DNA of 64,000 nt from Narthecium ossifragum (lineage: Eukaryota; Streptophyta; Magnoliopsida; Dioscoreales; Nartheciaceae), in contig OY986975.1 of the NCBI GenBank assembly GCA_963920575.1, forward strand, positions 328,650 through 392,649, read 5' to 3'. Both the position numbers and the translations under genes were made by a program. The number at the start of each line of letters is the position of its first letter. The stretch's first letter is position 1. Below the pieces are notes generated by a model. It was not told where the DNA came from. It searched no databases and saw only the letters and a list, made by a program, of their open reading frames with translations. Positions 27,527-37,533 of this stretch are shown one piece after another.

Positions 27527-28624
27527 CAGGGTGGCAATTCGGGTTCGCTGGTTGGGTTCGGGTCGAGACCCAATATCTCGATCAAAGGCTCAACCCGAAC
27601 CCGACATGTTTAATAAACGGGTTAAATTTTCAAATCCGAACCCGATCAGTTTATAAACGGGTCAAAACGGATCAACCCGACCCGCCTAACCCGTTTATTA
27701 AACGGGTCGGGTAGGGTCCTCTGACCTCTTCACCATCGACCATCTAGAGCCTCCATCCTTCTCTCATGCTCTCATGGTGTGAACGAAGGAGAGCAAAAAA
27801 AAACAAAAAAAAAACAAGTAGATGGGAGTGGAGGAGATCCTATCTTTGCCGCCTATCTTCTTCCCTCTTCACCATCGACCTCCTTCGCCGCAAGGACCCT
27901 CCTATCTTCTTCTCCTTCCTCTCGCCAACCTCTCTTCACCGCTGGTTACCCTCGTCTTCACCGTCGACGTCAAGACGTAGTTGGGAGGGGAGGAGATCGG
28001 TGGGGAGTGTGGGTTAGGGTTTTAGCCGGGGAGGGGTGGAGGAGGAGAGGGGATGGCGTCGAGGATCTCAGCCATGGGTGAGTTGGGATGAGGTTGGAGT
28101 GGGGCGAGGCCACGACGGTCGCCGTCGAGAGGTGGTTCGCCGTTCACGGTGAAGCCGGGGGACAAGAGATCGGTCTTGAGAGTCGTCGTCGAGAGGTGGG
28201 TCACCGTTCGCAGTGAAGCTGGGTGAGAAGAGATCGACGGAGAAGAAGGGTGGCTGGGCGATCGGGGGAAAAGTAGAGGAGAGGCGATCGGGGAAGAGAG
28301 GGTGAGAAGAGATGGGGAAAAAGGAATGGAGGAGAGATGGGCCACGTGGCCCGTAGGAGAGAGGGTGAGAAGTGGATAAGGGATCATCGTGTATCGTCCA
28401 CAAGATTAGGATCCATGTAGCGGACAGCTAGGATGGTGTGGGGAGTTGGACAAGCAAACTGCTTGTATGAGTTGGGATCCAAAGGGTATTGGTTTATTAA
28501 ACGGGTTGACGGGGACCCGACTCATTTATTCACGGGTTGTAAACGGGTCGACCTGTTTATGACCCGAACCCGTTTATTTCGGGTCGGGTCGGGTTCACGG
28601 GTCATGACCCGGATTACCACCCCA
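27527..28624. mobile_element. hAT-like non-autonomous element of about 1.1 kb inside a microsatellite
   Basis: The left end CAGGGTGGCAATTCGGGTT and the right end (inverted TGGGGTGGTAATCCGGGTC) are imperfect inverted repeats, and repeated GGGTCGGGT/AACCCGAACCCG words fill 110-190 bp at each end. Both flanks are TA/CA microsatellite, and ACACACAT appears at 27519-27526 and 28626-28633 as a possible target duplication. The GC-rich core (27720-28480) has open frames but no recognisable transposase. Confidence 0.6.
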
Positions 28625-28890
28625 AACACACATACACATACACACATTATGAATATAAATATACATATGTACATATATTCATACATATGCATACATATAT
28701 GTACATCTATCATACATGTGTGTGTCTATGCGCATACATATACACATACATAAATATACATACGCACATTGGCATTGGCATGTATACATATACACATACA
28801 CATAAATAAATATATACGTACATTGGCATGTATATATATACACATCTACATACATACATATAAACATATATACATAGACATATACACATT
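28625..28890. repeat. Cryptic CA/TA microsatellite tract
   Basis: Mixed ACACAT and ATACAT repeats over about 260 bp, continuing the CA/TA tract on the far side of the inserted element. Confidence 0.8.
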
Positions 28891-30688
28891 GGATTGATAT
28901 AAGGGACATGTGGCGCCGTCTGCACGAGCCACAACGGGTTAGGTGGCAGCCAACCCCACATGAGGTCGGCTAAAAATCATTTTTCTAATTAGATACACGC
29001 ACAGGATACGCTTTGTTACACACATCTTGCATAGCATTCGTGCATTAACCCTCATTACTGTATTAAGCTTATATAAGTGGTTTATCCCTCTAACTCGTTT
29101 GAGGCTAAGAATATATACTCTCTTTAACATATGTTTTTGGTCGATAATTGACGCAATGAACCGAATGGGCAGTGCTAACGCATGCCTATGAGACCTGATT
29201 TCTTCAAGGCAGTCTTCTTTTAAATGACTTAGAACTACATGCTTAATTTGCATACATGTTTTCTCTTGAATGATCTGAAATCTTGTTGAAATTTTGCCAA
29301 CAGAATCAAGAACCTGGTTTTGCAGATCAGCAGATATGTGGTACAGTGTGCTCTGCAAGAATCTAGCCTACTTCCAAATTCTAGTACTTCTAGCTCACTT
29401 TCTGTCTGAAAGGCATGTAGCAGCTAGGCAAGGTATGCACACAGAATCTTTGCTGTCACCACAAGGACTAAATAACAATGTAGGCAAAGTAAGCAGTGTT
29501 TAACTTCTATCTTCCTTACTTGCTATATATTAAGTTGACAAGATTCCTTGTATCTTGAAGGCATGTTCCTTTCCATCTTAAAGTTGGAGATGAGACACAT
29601 GCTTCATATATATGTATGGTGAGTGATTATGGTCCAATTAATTAATCATTATTCATGAATTAATGCCTTTGATGTATGCCATACATGGTGAATTCTGTGC
29701 TTTTTATATGGATCAATGATTGCCACTGTTATGCAGTACAGTTGTTCAGCACATCTGATCCTACTGTAAAGGATCTACCTATCAATAATTCCTAACGTCC
29801 CCCTAAAGTTATGACTATAGGTTAGCCATTAAAGCAAGCATACAAAATATAGGAAAGTGAGTAATGTGCTTGAATACTGGGCTATATAGATTGATTGGTA
29901 CAGGTAAAAAGGAAAGATGATTCTTTTGGTAGTGGTGAGAGCTTCATGATGGTCACGTTTTTGTAGCTTAAAATGCATGCCTTGAGCCCGTTTTCCTGGC
30001 AAGGATCATGAAAGCCTTCAACACGCTCCCTACATAGAAAGAAAGCAAAGGGATGCTCTCTGCTCTGCTCTGTTTTTGTGTCTAAAGCTAGGCTTAAGAG
30101 AGCTTTAAGGATGTCTGTTTGATTGCTTTCCCAACCTCTTTTTTTTTCTTTCATTTTTATGGCATGTGACTGGTGTGTGAGAGATCTTTGTGCTCTTCTT
30201 TATGTTGAGAATCAAGAAAAGATGATGCTTGTTGTAGCTTATGACTAATAATGCCCGAATGATATCAATATAGACAAGGTTAAAACTCATTCAAAAGATT
30301 AATAAGATATTTGAAAGAGGTGAATTTAGCACCTACCATATGAAATTGACTAATGCTCAAATTGATTGTCGTTGTGATTAGCTTAGTGCCTTAATGAACA
30401 TGACAGTGGTACACTGATGAATGACATGTAATTAGCTTAGGGAGAAGGCTAGTTTTATCACCTATTTCCTTTTATTTCTCTTGAATGATATGCGGCAGCT
30501 GGGCATAACTACATGGAATCTTTCTTCTCTTGTTGTGATCTCTAATTAATCACTCGATCCTTCATATTTTGACCCTAATTATAGCTTTAAAAATAGAGTC
30601 AAAAGCCCATTGCTAAAGTTTTATATTAGATTTGGATCCCTGATCCCTGAGTTTAAGTTTGGAGGGGTCCCTAGCATCATATATGAAT

Positions 30689-30690
<2 letters not shown>
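28891..30690. other. Intergenic, no feature recognised
   Basis: AT-rich sequence with no coding motif, RNA gene or repeat structure that I can support. Confidence 0.55.

Positions 30691-30691
<1 letters not shown>

Positions 30692-30731
<40 letters not shown>
30692..30731. repeat. (AT)n microsatellite
   Basis: About 40 bp of uninterrupted AT dinucleotide. Confidence 0.95.
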
Positions 30732-30734
<3 letters not shown>

Positions 30735-30799
30735 TGCCTCTTAATTAAGTATAACGTACAGGGATGTTTGATCTAAGCTAAGTTCGAATATATCATCCG

Positions 30800-31185
30800 G
30801 GTTGAGCAAAATCGAACCGAATTTTTAGAACCGAACCGAACAATTCGGTTCGGTTTTTCGGTAAATTCGGTTCGGTTCGATTTTTTTTTTTATCAAAAAT
30901 TCGATATTCGGTTCGGTTTCGGTTTTTATTTTTAAAATTTGGTAAATATCGAAATACCGAAATTTTTAAAATTATATAGCTTATTTCGGTTCGGTTTTAT
31001 ATTGTAAGTAAATTTTTTTTGGTATTTCGGTTTTTTCAATTCGATTTGATTTTTTCATGAATTCGGTTCAGTTTGGTTTTTAAGTTAGTGTACCGAATTA
31101 ATTCGGTTCGGTTTTTAAAATCATGAAATTTCGATATTTCGGTATTCGGTAATTCGGTTCGGTATTTATCGAATTCTCACCTTAT
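30800..31185. repeat. CGGTTCGGTTT-rich repeat element
   Basis: Dense AACCGAAC / TTCGGTTCGGTTTT words fill this stretch, with opposite orientations near the two ends (GAACCGAA at left, TTCGGTTCGG at right). Plant genomes carry many such non-autonomous hAT-like repeats. The ends are not precise and there is no coding content. Confidence 0.55.
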
Positions 31186-31189
31186 ATAT

Positions 31190-32335
31190 CATTCAATCAA
31201 GATGAAGCCACGTGGAAGGTGGTGGTTACTGAATAGTTAAGAGAGAGATAATGATTAGTGGAGACGGTGGTTATACGGCCCTTACTAGTATATATATATA
31301 ATCATGTATTTGTTAGGAGATGTCTTTCCAGGACCCCAACTGTTCAAACATGCTGTCACCTCTCTTTTTCTAATTTTCTTCTTATCAACATACTGTGGAG
31401 TAGTTAATTTGGCTTTAATCCATTTAATTTGTTCCTTAAGCCTTCAATTAATCAAACATACATGCATCCATCAAAATGTTGTCTATTATATGTATTTACA
31501 CATCGATCGATCAACAAACTACAGCAAATTTGGATACATATATAAAACTTTCGATAAGCCAATTCAACGTATGTGTGCTTAATTTTATATATTAATCTTT
31601 CAATGTATGCTTCTTAATGAGTTATTATATGTACGTACTAATTGAAGGATTATCGACTACACTACATAATGAGAGGAGCTCAATCTAACAAGGCTATGGT
31701 TTCATATATATTTGAGTTGTGATACAATATGTGCCTGCCCTACACACTATCCCTTATTAGCTGTATTGAACTCAACTAACCCTAAACTAAGGCTCAAAAC
31801 CCAAACAATATTCATATGTTGTCTTCTGCATCCCTTCCTAGCTAATTAATGCCAACCACATGTATATTAAACTTAAGCTGGTCCCCTTTTACATACATTT
31901 CAAGTAGCATATATAGATAATGATAATTATTATAGATAATGCTATAATAATAATAATAATTATTATTATTATTATAAAATTATGATTATAATTATAATTG
32001 TAATTATAATAGTAGACAAAGACAGAGTTGGGGTAGCAGTTATGATGGCACTTTCAAAGGAAATAATGTTTAGTAAACCCAACAACAAGAGGCTCCGCCA
32101 CTATAGCTCTCACGTGATCTCTTCTCCACCAAACATTAGTTCGGGGTTAGAAAAAGTGAAATTAAGGAGGAATAGGATTAGAAAAAGTGGGGTTAAGGAA
32201 TAGGGATAAGAAAAAGTAGAGTGATGGTGGTAGGTGGAATGGGGATAAACTCATAATGATTACTTTTGATGTTTGGGATAGGAATGGGGATAACCCCATT
32301 AAAAATGGGGATAACCCCATACCAAACAAGGCCAA
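31190..32335. other. Intergenic, AT-rich, with one AAT/ATT palindrome
   Basis: No gene seen. A simple palindrome of AAT then ATT triplets lies at about 31943-31977, and GGGGATAA repeats at 32190-32320 resemble another small repeat. Confidence 0.55.
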
Positions 32336-32590
32336 GATTTGTGCACATGGACAATTGGCATGTGTAATGCACATATCATCTATCGGTAGCCAGGTACCGA
32401 TAGGTTCATCTATTCTATTGATAGGATAGATAGGATAAATGAAAGAATCGGTACTTTGACTATCGATCGTGGCATGTGTCGTCGACTTGTGCCATGCCAT
32501 CTATCGGTAGCCAGGTGCCGATAGGATAGATGAAAGAATCGATATTTTGACTACAGATCGTGGCATGTGTCGTCGGTTTGTGCACAAATC
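32336..32590. mobile_element. Small inverted-repeat element, CGGTAG family, copy 2
   Basis: GATTTGTGCACA at 32336-32347 is perfectly inverted at 32579-32590. Inside, the block ATCTATCGGTAGCCAGGT occurs twice, as does TGGCATGTGTCGTCG. This is the cleanest copy of the family also seen at 6111-6398 and 47833-48153. Confidence 0.75.
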
Positions 32591-32682
32591 AGCGCTCTTT
32601 TTCGTATTGTTTCTTATCATGTTTCGTATTCTACATTACGTACACTGGTACTACTCTCTCATATCTTTTTCTATATATATAC

Positions 32683-32890
32683 TAGTCCTATCCCCGGCCA
32701 CATGACAGGGTAACCACCATCTCCCCTCACCTCCCTCATAACTCCTTACTAACCCCCCTAACTCCCCCCATCCCCCACTATTATCCCCTCCACATCAGCA
32801 GCCACATAGGACTAAGCCTGCCACATAGGATGCCAATAGGACAACCAAAGGTTATTTTATAACCATACTCCTATATAAGAATGATACAAG
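32683..32890. repeat. Dispersed repeat copy (CACATGACAGGGTAA family)
   Basis: Shares TATATACTAGT, CACATGACAGGGTAA, CCACATAGGA and an end of the TATAAGAATGATA type, in the same order, with 50150-50355. Possibly a Helitron-like or other non-autonomous element; the class is not proved. Confidence 0.6.
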
Positions 32891-33146
32891 AAAGATTTGT
32901 GTACATGACAAGCTGGCCATGTACACTTACATGGTAGAGAGAGATAGGGAGAGTGAGGTAAAAAGAGAGAGTGGGTAGAGAGAGGCTAAGGAGGGAGGCC
33001 CCCAAAATGCCAATATTGGGGTACATGCACATGGCATGTACCCCAATCAAAGCGAGAAGTGATTGGGGTACATGCCACGTAGACATGTGTATCGTACATG
33101 GCCACTTTCAACGTTTCAGATTCACTCACATTCATTGGTCCCCACC

Positions 33147-33197
33147 ACGTAAGTCAATAATACATGATCACGTAAGCCATGTTTAAAAGCCACGTAA
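33147..33197 (+). promoter_or_regulatory. Three CACGTAA motifs upstream of the DUF761 gene
   Basis: CACGTAA occurs at 33147-33153, 33170-33176 and 33191-33197, spaced 23 and 21 bp. ACGT cores bind plant bZIP and bHLH factors (family knowledge). All are within about 200 bp of the ATG at 33350. Confidence 0.45.
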
Positions 33198-33261
33198 ACA
33201 AATCTTTTTTCTTATATATCTCTTATATCCATCCTCCTCTTCTTCTCATCCGGGTTCTCTC

Positions 33262-33302
33262 TCTTATCCCTGCGAGGTTTCCCAAACCTCGCAGAGATAA
33301 GA
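33262..33302 (+). promoter_or_regulatory. Strong stem-loop in the 5' leader of the DUF761 gene
   Basis: A 19-nt arm at 33262-33280 pairs with 33284-33302 with one mismatch and a CCC loop; the inner part is CTGCGAGGTTT/AAACCTCGCAG. It lies 48 bp before the chosen start, so it would be in the mRNA leader if transcription starts near the TATA-like sequence at about 33215. Confidence 0.6.
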
Positions 33303-33349
33303 AGAAACCCAACCTCCACCCCTCAGGCCCTCACCTCTATATATCTACT

Positions 33350-34027
33350 ATGGAGCTCCACTCTCCGGTGGCGGCCAAGAGGCTGTGGAAGTTCCTGAGA
33401 GTGGCCTTCTACATGATCAGGAAAGGCCTCAAATCCAAGAGGAAGCTTATCATGGACATGCACTTGATGGCCGTCAAGAAGCGGAAGCTCGTCGGCGGCA
33501 GGAGGAAGACGTCGTTCCTGCGCAGCCTCATCTTCCACCACCAACCCCACCACGGCCGGCCGCCGCATGGCTATGGCTTCGGCCAACAGGAGTACGAGTT
33601 CTCGTGCAGCAACAGCCCCAACCCTGTTTTTTTCCATGCCAAGCGCCGCCACCACTACTTCCCATGCATCAACGCCATCGTCGAAGAGCCCGACGACGAC
33701 GACGAGCCGCTCCGGGCCGTCGTCAGGATCCCGAGGATCGAGTTCTCCCCGAAGCCATCATCTGAGGCCTCTTTCGACATAGATCTCGCATCGGGGCCCC
33801 TCCTCTCGCCGCCAACCGACATGATCAGGGTCTCGAATTATTCCTGGGTGGACCAGCTGGGGGAGGACGAGGTCGACGGCGAAGATGGTCGGAATAACCA
33901 AGAAGTGGACGGGGAGGCCGAGGAGTTCATCAGGAGGTTCTATGAGCAGCTACATGCTCAGAGCCGCATTGCCTTGCTTCAGTATCAAGAGGAGGAGTAC
34001 CAAGACATGCTTGCAAGAGGAGCTTAA
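33350..34027 (+). CDS. DUF761 domain protein, basic N-terminus
   Basis: This intronless gene encodes 225 residues from ATG 33350. An upstream in-frame ATG at 33179 would add 57 residues and run through a hairpin, so I prefer the later start. The N-terminus (LWKFLRVAFYMIRKGLKSKR) is basic and hydrophobic, the middle has a His-rich patch and an acidic EEPDDDDEP run, and the C-terminus carries the DUF761 motif EEFIRRFYEQLHAQSR ... YQDMLARGA. Function is not known. It shares only the C-terminal motif with the minus-strand DUF761 gene 6.4 kb upstream. Confidence 0.85.
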   Translation: MELHSPVAAKRLWKFLRVAFYMIRKGLKSKRKLIMDMHLMAVKKRKLVGGRRKTSFLRSLIFHHQPHHGRPPHGYGFGQQEYEFSCSNSPNPVFFHAKRRHHYFPCINAIVEEPDDDDEPLRAVVRIPRIEFSPKPSSEASFDIDLASGPLLSPPTDMIRVSNYSWVDQLGEDEVDGEDGRNNQEVDGEAEEFIRRFYEQLHAQSRIALLQYQEEEYQDMLARGA

Positions 34028-34161
34028 TTAAGTATAAATATTATGTTAATTATCTTCTTCTTCTTTTATGTACGTATATAGGTACGTACACTACTTCGTG
34101 CATGCATTACTACATACATACGTTCTTTTATTGCATTGCATTTTATGGCTATTACCATCTC

Positions 34162-34166
<5 letters not shown>

Positions 34167-34201
<35 letters not shown>
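34167..34201. repeat. (TA)n microsatellite
   Basis: About 35 bp of TA dinucleotide in the 3' region of the DUF761 gene. Confidence 0.9.
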
Positions 34202-34203
<2 letters not shown>

Positions 34204-34302
34204 TCCTTATGGTTATAAGTTAACCATCTTAATTTGATGATTTGGTGAGAGAGAGAGAGTTGTAATGTTGGGTTGATGGTTTGAAGTGTGATGCATATAT
34301 GA

Positions 34303-34340
34303 TTTTTTTTTGTTTCATTGATTGAGCCCATAGGCCAGAA
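34303..34340 (-). mobile_element. 38-bp retroposon tail with 15-bp TSD
   Basis: GTGATGCATATATGA (34288-34302) and GTGATACATATATGA (34341-34355) differ at one base. The insert begins with a T run on plus and contains GATTGAGCCCATAGGCC, the same type of LINE tail seen elsewhere here. Confidence 0.7.
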
Positions 34341-34619
34341 GTGATACATATATGAGACGTATATATATAAGCTTGGTACATACATTGTTGTATGAAGTTA
34401 ATGGAAGAAGGTTGTATTTGCATAATAATAATGCTATATAGCTAGATTGAGGTTTTAGATTGGTTATTTGTCGATAAAGCTACCAAAAAAGGAAAAAGGA
34501 TAAAGGTTTGAGACATCATTGTCGACATTTGGTGTGGTGGGGTTTGAAAGCTAACAATAGAGTTTGTGGTCGGTTGGCTTTTTGATGAAATATATATTTG
34601 GTCATGCAAGCTGGTTCTC

Positions 34620-35720
34620 TTTATTTTTATTTTATTTTTTCGACTAGATGAGCCCGGAGGTTAAGTATATACATCTACAAACAACCATTCATCAGCTCAG
34701 TCCATGACTGAGCGGACCAAGTAAACAAACTCCCAGCCCTGCGACACGCACCAGCTACACCATCAACATCCACATCATAGGCTTCTGAAATAAACAAAAA
34801 AAAAAAAAAAAAAAACAGAAACAAAATATGACATATCCATCAAAGTCTTTTTTTCGTCAAATTAGCCAACCTCTCAAACCATTGAAGATTTGAACAGTTT
34901 CTAAGGAATATGTCTGAATAACCAAGCTCTTGATGCCAAGGCCCTTTGCTTCCTTGAGCCATGTCGAGATTGCAGCCATCTCCCCATGGATGATGGACCG
35001 AGCCACAATCGGTCTACCAAAAGCCTAACTTGCATAACCTGATCTATCAATTAATTTCCACAACACCAATAGCTACAGTACCGATATAGAAACTTGACAC
35101 AGAGACATCCATTTGTAATACAAAACTTGACACCAAGCTATCACCTCTGTCCTCCCCAGTTTGTTGCTGCAAAAACTCCTTGGCCAAGCGTATGATTCTA
35201 CAAGCTAACGCTTCATCATTTTCACCCTCTAACCCCAAAAATGATCATATAATGATCCTTACATAATTAAGCACTACATACCAAAACTAAGTAGAGACTT
35301 GAGCTTCTTTGTAACATATGGTCTTGAGCCCGCAACTAGCATATTCAAAATCTCATCTGGATCCCAAGTAGATAGGATAATGTCTTCTTTCCTGACAATC
35401 GAGTTGAAAACATTAACAACAAAAGAAGAGTGTGACCAATAGATTCAGTCTCACATCGACACCGTGAACATTCCTCCTCCGAGGATAAGAACAGCCTCCA
35501 TAGAGCTTTTTACACCGGAAGCTTGTCATGAAGTACACACCAAAGGAAGTGGTGGATTTTAGTACCAGCAAGGAATCTCCAAACATAGGTCCATATATAC
35601 CTCATTTTAGGACTAGCAGGGCATCTCCTTGGCCAAGCGCCATGCTCGCTGGCTAGTTGCAGTTGTAGTTTGACAGCTAAACAACATGATGGACCAATTA
35701 AACCCCCCTCATCCTAAAAT
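34620..35720 (-). mobile_element. Decayed LINE (L1-type) remnant, zf-RVT region
   Basis: Read on the minus strand the stretch encodes, with breaks, FLAGTKIHHFLWCVLHDKLP followed by SSEEECSRCRCETESIGH. This matches the reverse-transcriptase zinc-binding (zf-RVT) region near the C-terminus of plant non-LTR retrotransposons. The 3' tail on minus is ...CCTCCGGGCTCATCTAGTCG followed by an A-rich run at about 34620. Multiple stops mean it is not functional. The 5' end is truncated near 35720, and I could not identify a target duplication. Confidence 0.75.
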
Positions 35721-36069
35721 AGTTGTTCCATCGCAATCTCGTCCCTTCTAATTCGGACTATATAATTTATGCCATCAATTCTTGAAGTACTTTCATCGTG
35801 GGCCTCAAATGGGCCGCGATGCCTAAGCCCACCAACCCTGTCAATTGTAGGTAGATCACGTGACTGTCTCGTGATATTAGAAGACTTAACAGCACCAGAC
35901 ATTGACAATTTAATTAAAAGAGTTATCAAAATTAATGGTCTTAATTGGCCTCTTTTGAACTATAATACGACCCAAATTAAATTTACACAAAAAGAACTGA
36001 GGATAATGAAAGCAAATTTTACCATAATATCAACCATCCCTACTTATATAAACTTTTCAATTAAATAAG

Positions 36070-36128
36070 TCTTGATTAATAAGTGTAGTTTGTCCGAATT
36101 CAACACAAACTACACTTATTAATCAAGA
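36070..36128. repeat. Perfect 24-bp inverted repeat, 11-nt loop
   Basis: Positions 36070-36093 (TCTTGATTAATAAGTG...) are exactly complementary to 36105-36128, separated by CCGAATTCAAC. It lies about 210 bp upstream of the unknown gene at 36340. It may be a tiny MITE footprint or a transcript hairpin. Confidence 0.8.
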
Positions 36129-36339
36129 ACAACTAATAAATTCACCTGGCTTATATATATATAATAACAACTACTTAATTCTAAGCCCAGTTTGATTCAA
36201 TCTGGGATTGGCCTATGATTTGGATTTCCTTGTCCAACTCGGACAAGAACTTATTTTGTATCTTATATATATATAGGATCATGTGTAACACTATAGTTTG
36301 TGCTAATTTCACAGCATACATAGTTCTAATAACAAAGCC

Positions 36340-36897
36340 ATGCAGAGGATGACGAAGAGAGACTACGCAATGATCTCCTGTGAACTCGCCGCCGGTGGCT
36401 GCTACACCAGCAACTACCCCGGATGCGCCGGCGATCTCCGGCTGGTCTTCCAATTCAAAGAGAAGTGCCGGTGGGTCTCGCCGGAGAACAACGACGGCGA
36501 CTTCTTGGCAGCCAAGAGTGCTTTCCCGGTGGAGATGAGGGAATACAGGGACCTCATCTGCAGGTTCATCTCTCCTCGGACGGCGGAGATCCAGGTCAGA
36601 AAGATGCTCAGAGAGATGTGCGTGGACGGAGAGAGCCTGGAGTTCTTCGCCGGAGAAGTGTCGTCGTTCGCCAGCGAGATGGCGAGGGCCGCCGTCCTGA
36701 AGAACATGAAGCAGCTTGTGATCTCGGCGGAGCTGAAGGCGGTCACGGTCATCTGCGACGGAAGAGGACCTGTGCAAACCTTCCACGGCAGTGACGGCAC
36801 CGTCAGAGTCTCACCGAGCCTCCGCGCTTCCGACGAGCACTGCGATGATTGTGCCTGCGAACTCTGCTCCTTTGATCTTTCAGTAGATATAATGTAG
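36340..36897 (+). CDS. Unrecognised 185-residue protein
   Basis: This is an intronless, GC-rich reading frame in AT-rich surroundings, with a TATA-like run at about 36265. I do not recognise the family. The sequence starts MQRMTKRDYAMISCEL (three nearby ATGs, so the start is uncertain) and is rich in Cys: GGCYTSNYPGC near the N-terminus and CDDCACELC near the C-terminus, a possible metal-binding cluster. The middle (FPVEMREYRDLICRFISPR, then VRKMLREMCVDGESLEFFAG) looks alpha-helical. No signal peptide or membrane segment is obvious. Codon composition supports real coding sequence. It could be a lineage-specific gene. Confidence 0.6.
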   Translation: MQRMTKRDYAMISCELAAGGCYTSNYPGCAGDLRLVFQFKEKCRWVSPENNDGDFLAAKSAFPVEMREYRDLICRFISPRTAEIQVRKMLREMCVDGESLEFFAGEVSSFASEMARAAVLKNMKQLVISAELKAVTVICDGRGPVQTFHGSDGTVRVSPSLRASDEHCDDCACELCSFDLSVDIM

Positions 36898-37533
36898 GAT
36901 CAACAACTGCCAGACATAAAGATTGCATACTGGTCTTTTTCTTATTGAACAACCTCTTAGCCAGAACTCTGTAATGAATTTTGAATTCCATGTCCAATTT
37001 AATTCAAGTTGGTTCATGTTTTTTAGTTAGTGAAGCTTAAATTTGAATGCAGCTCTAACTAGAAGATCTCTAAAAATTAGTGTGAGAAGCTGCATATTTT
37101 TTTGAGTTCTTTTAGGATCCAATTGCCTCTGTTATGCAGTTAATGATTCAACTTAGTTTATCTATGTTTCTAAAATGCAAAGAACAGTGAGCTGATCATA
37201 AACAGACCTAGAATCTAAATTCATGATAAACAAGAGAGCATAGCCAAGAACAGAGGCACACGAGCTAAACCTTTCTCGAGAATAAACACAATCTAAATTT
37301 TGATCTAGAGAATACATACAACATAGAATAGGTAACCACTCAAAACCAATTAAGGATAGTATACGATGTATCCAAATCAAGAATCCAAGTTCTACACAGA
37401 GCATTAGACAAGCTTCGAATAGAAAATTTCAGCATAGATACACCATTAAAAGATTTGAAAACTCGTACATATAAGCAAAATATACAGATAGCATACAGCA
37501 TCAAGGCATACGGTTAGGCATCCGAACAGGCCT

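Noticed and set aside
28022..28403. Two overlapping minus-strand frames of 111 and 121 codons
   Set aside because: They lie in the GC-rich core of a non-autonomous hAT-like element and show only Ser/Pro-rich low complexity.
28625..28890. Coding frames of Tyr/Ile/Cys repeats
   Set aside because: They are translations of a CA/TA microsatellite.
31943..31977. AAT/ATT palindrome as a functional hairpin
   Set aside because: It is simple-sequence trinucleotide repeat that is self-complementary by composition.
36181..36786. 201-codon minus-strand frame over the unknown gene
   Set aside because: The plus-strand frame has better codon composition and a TATA-like run upstream; the minus frame extends into AT-rich flank.
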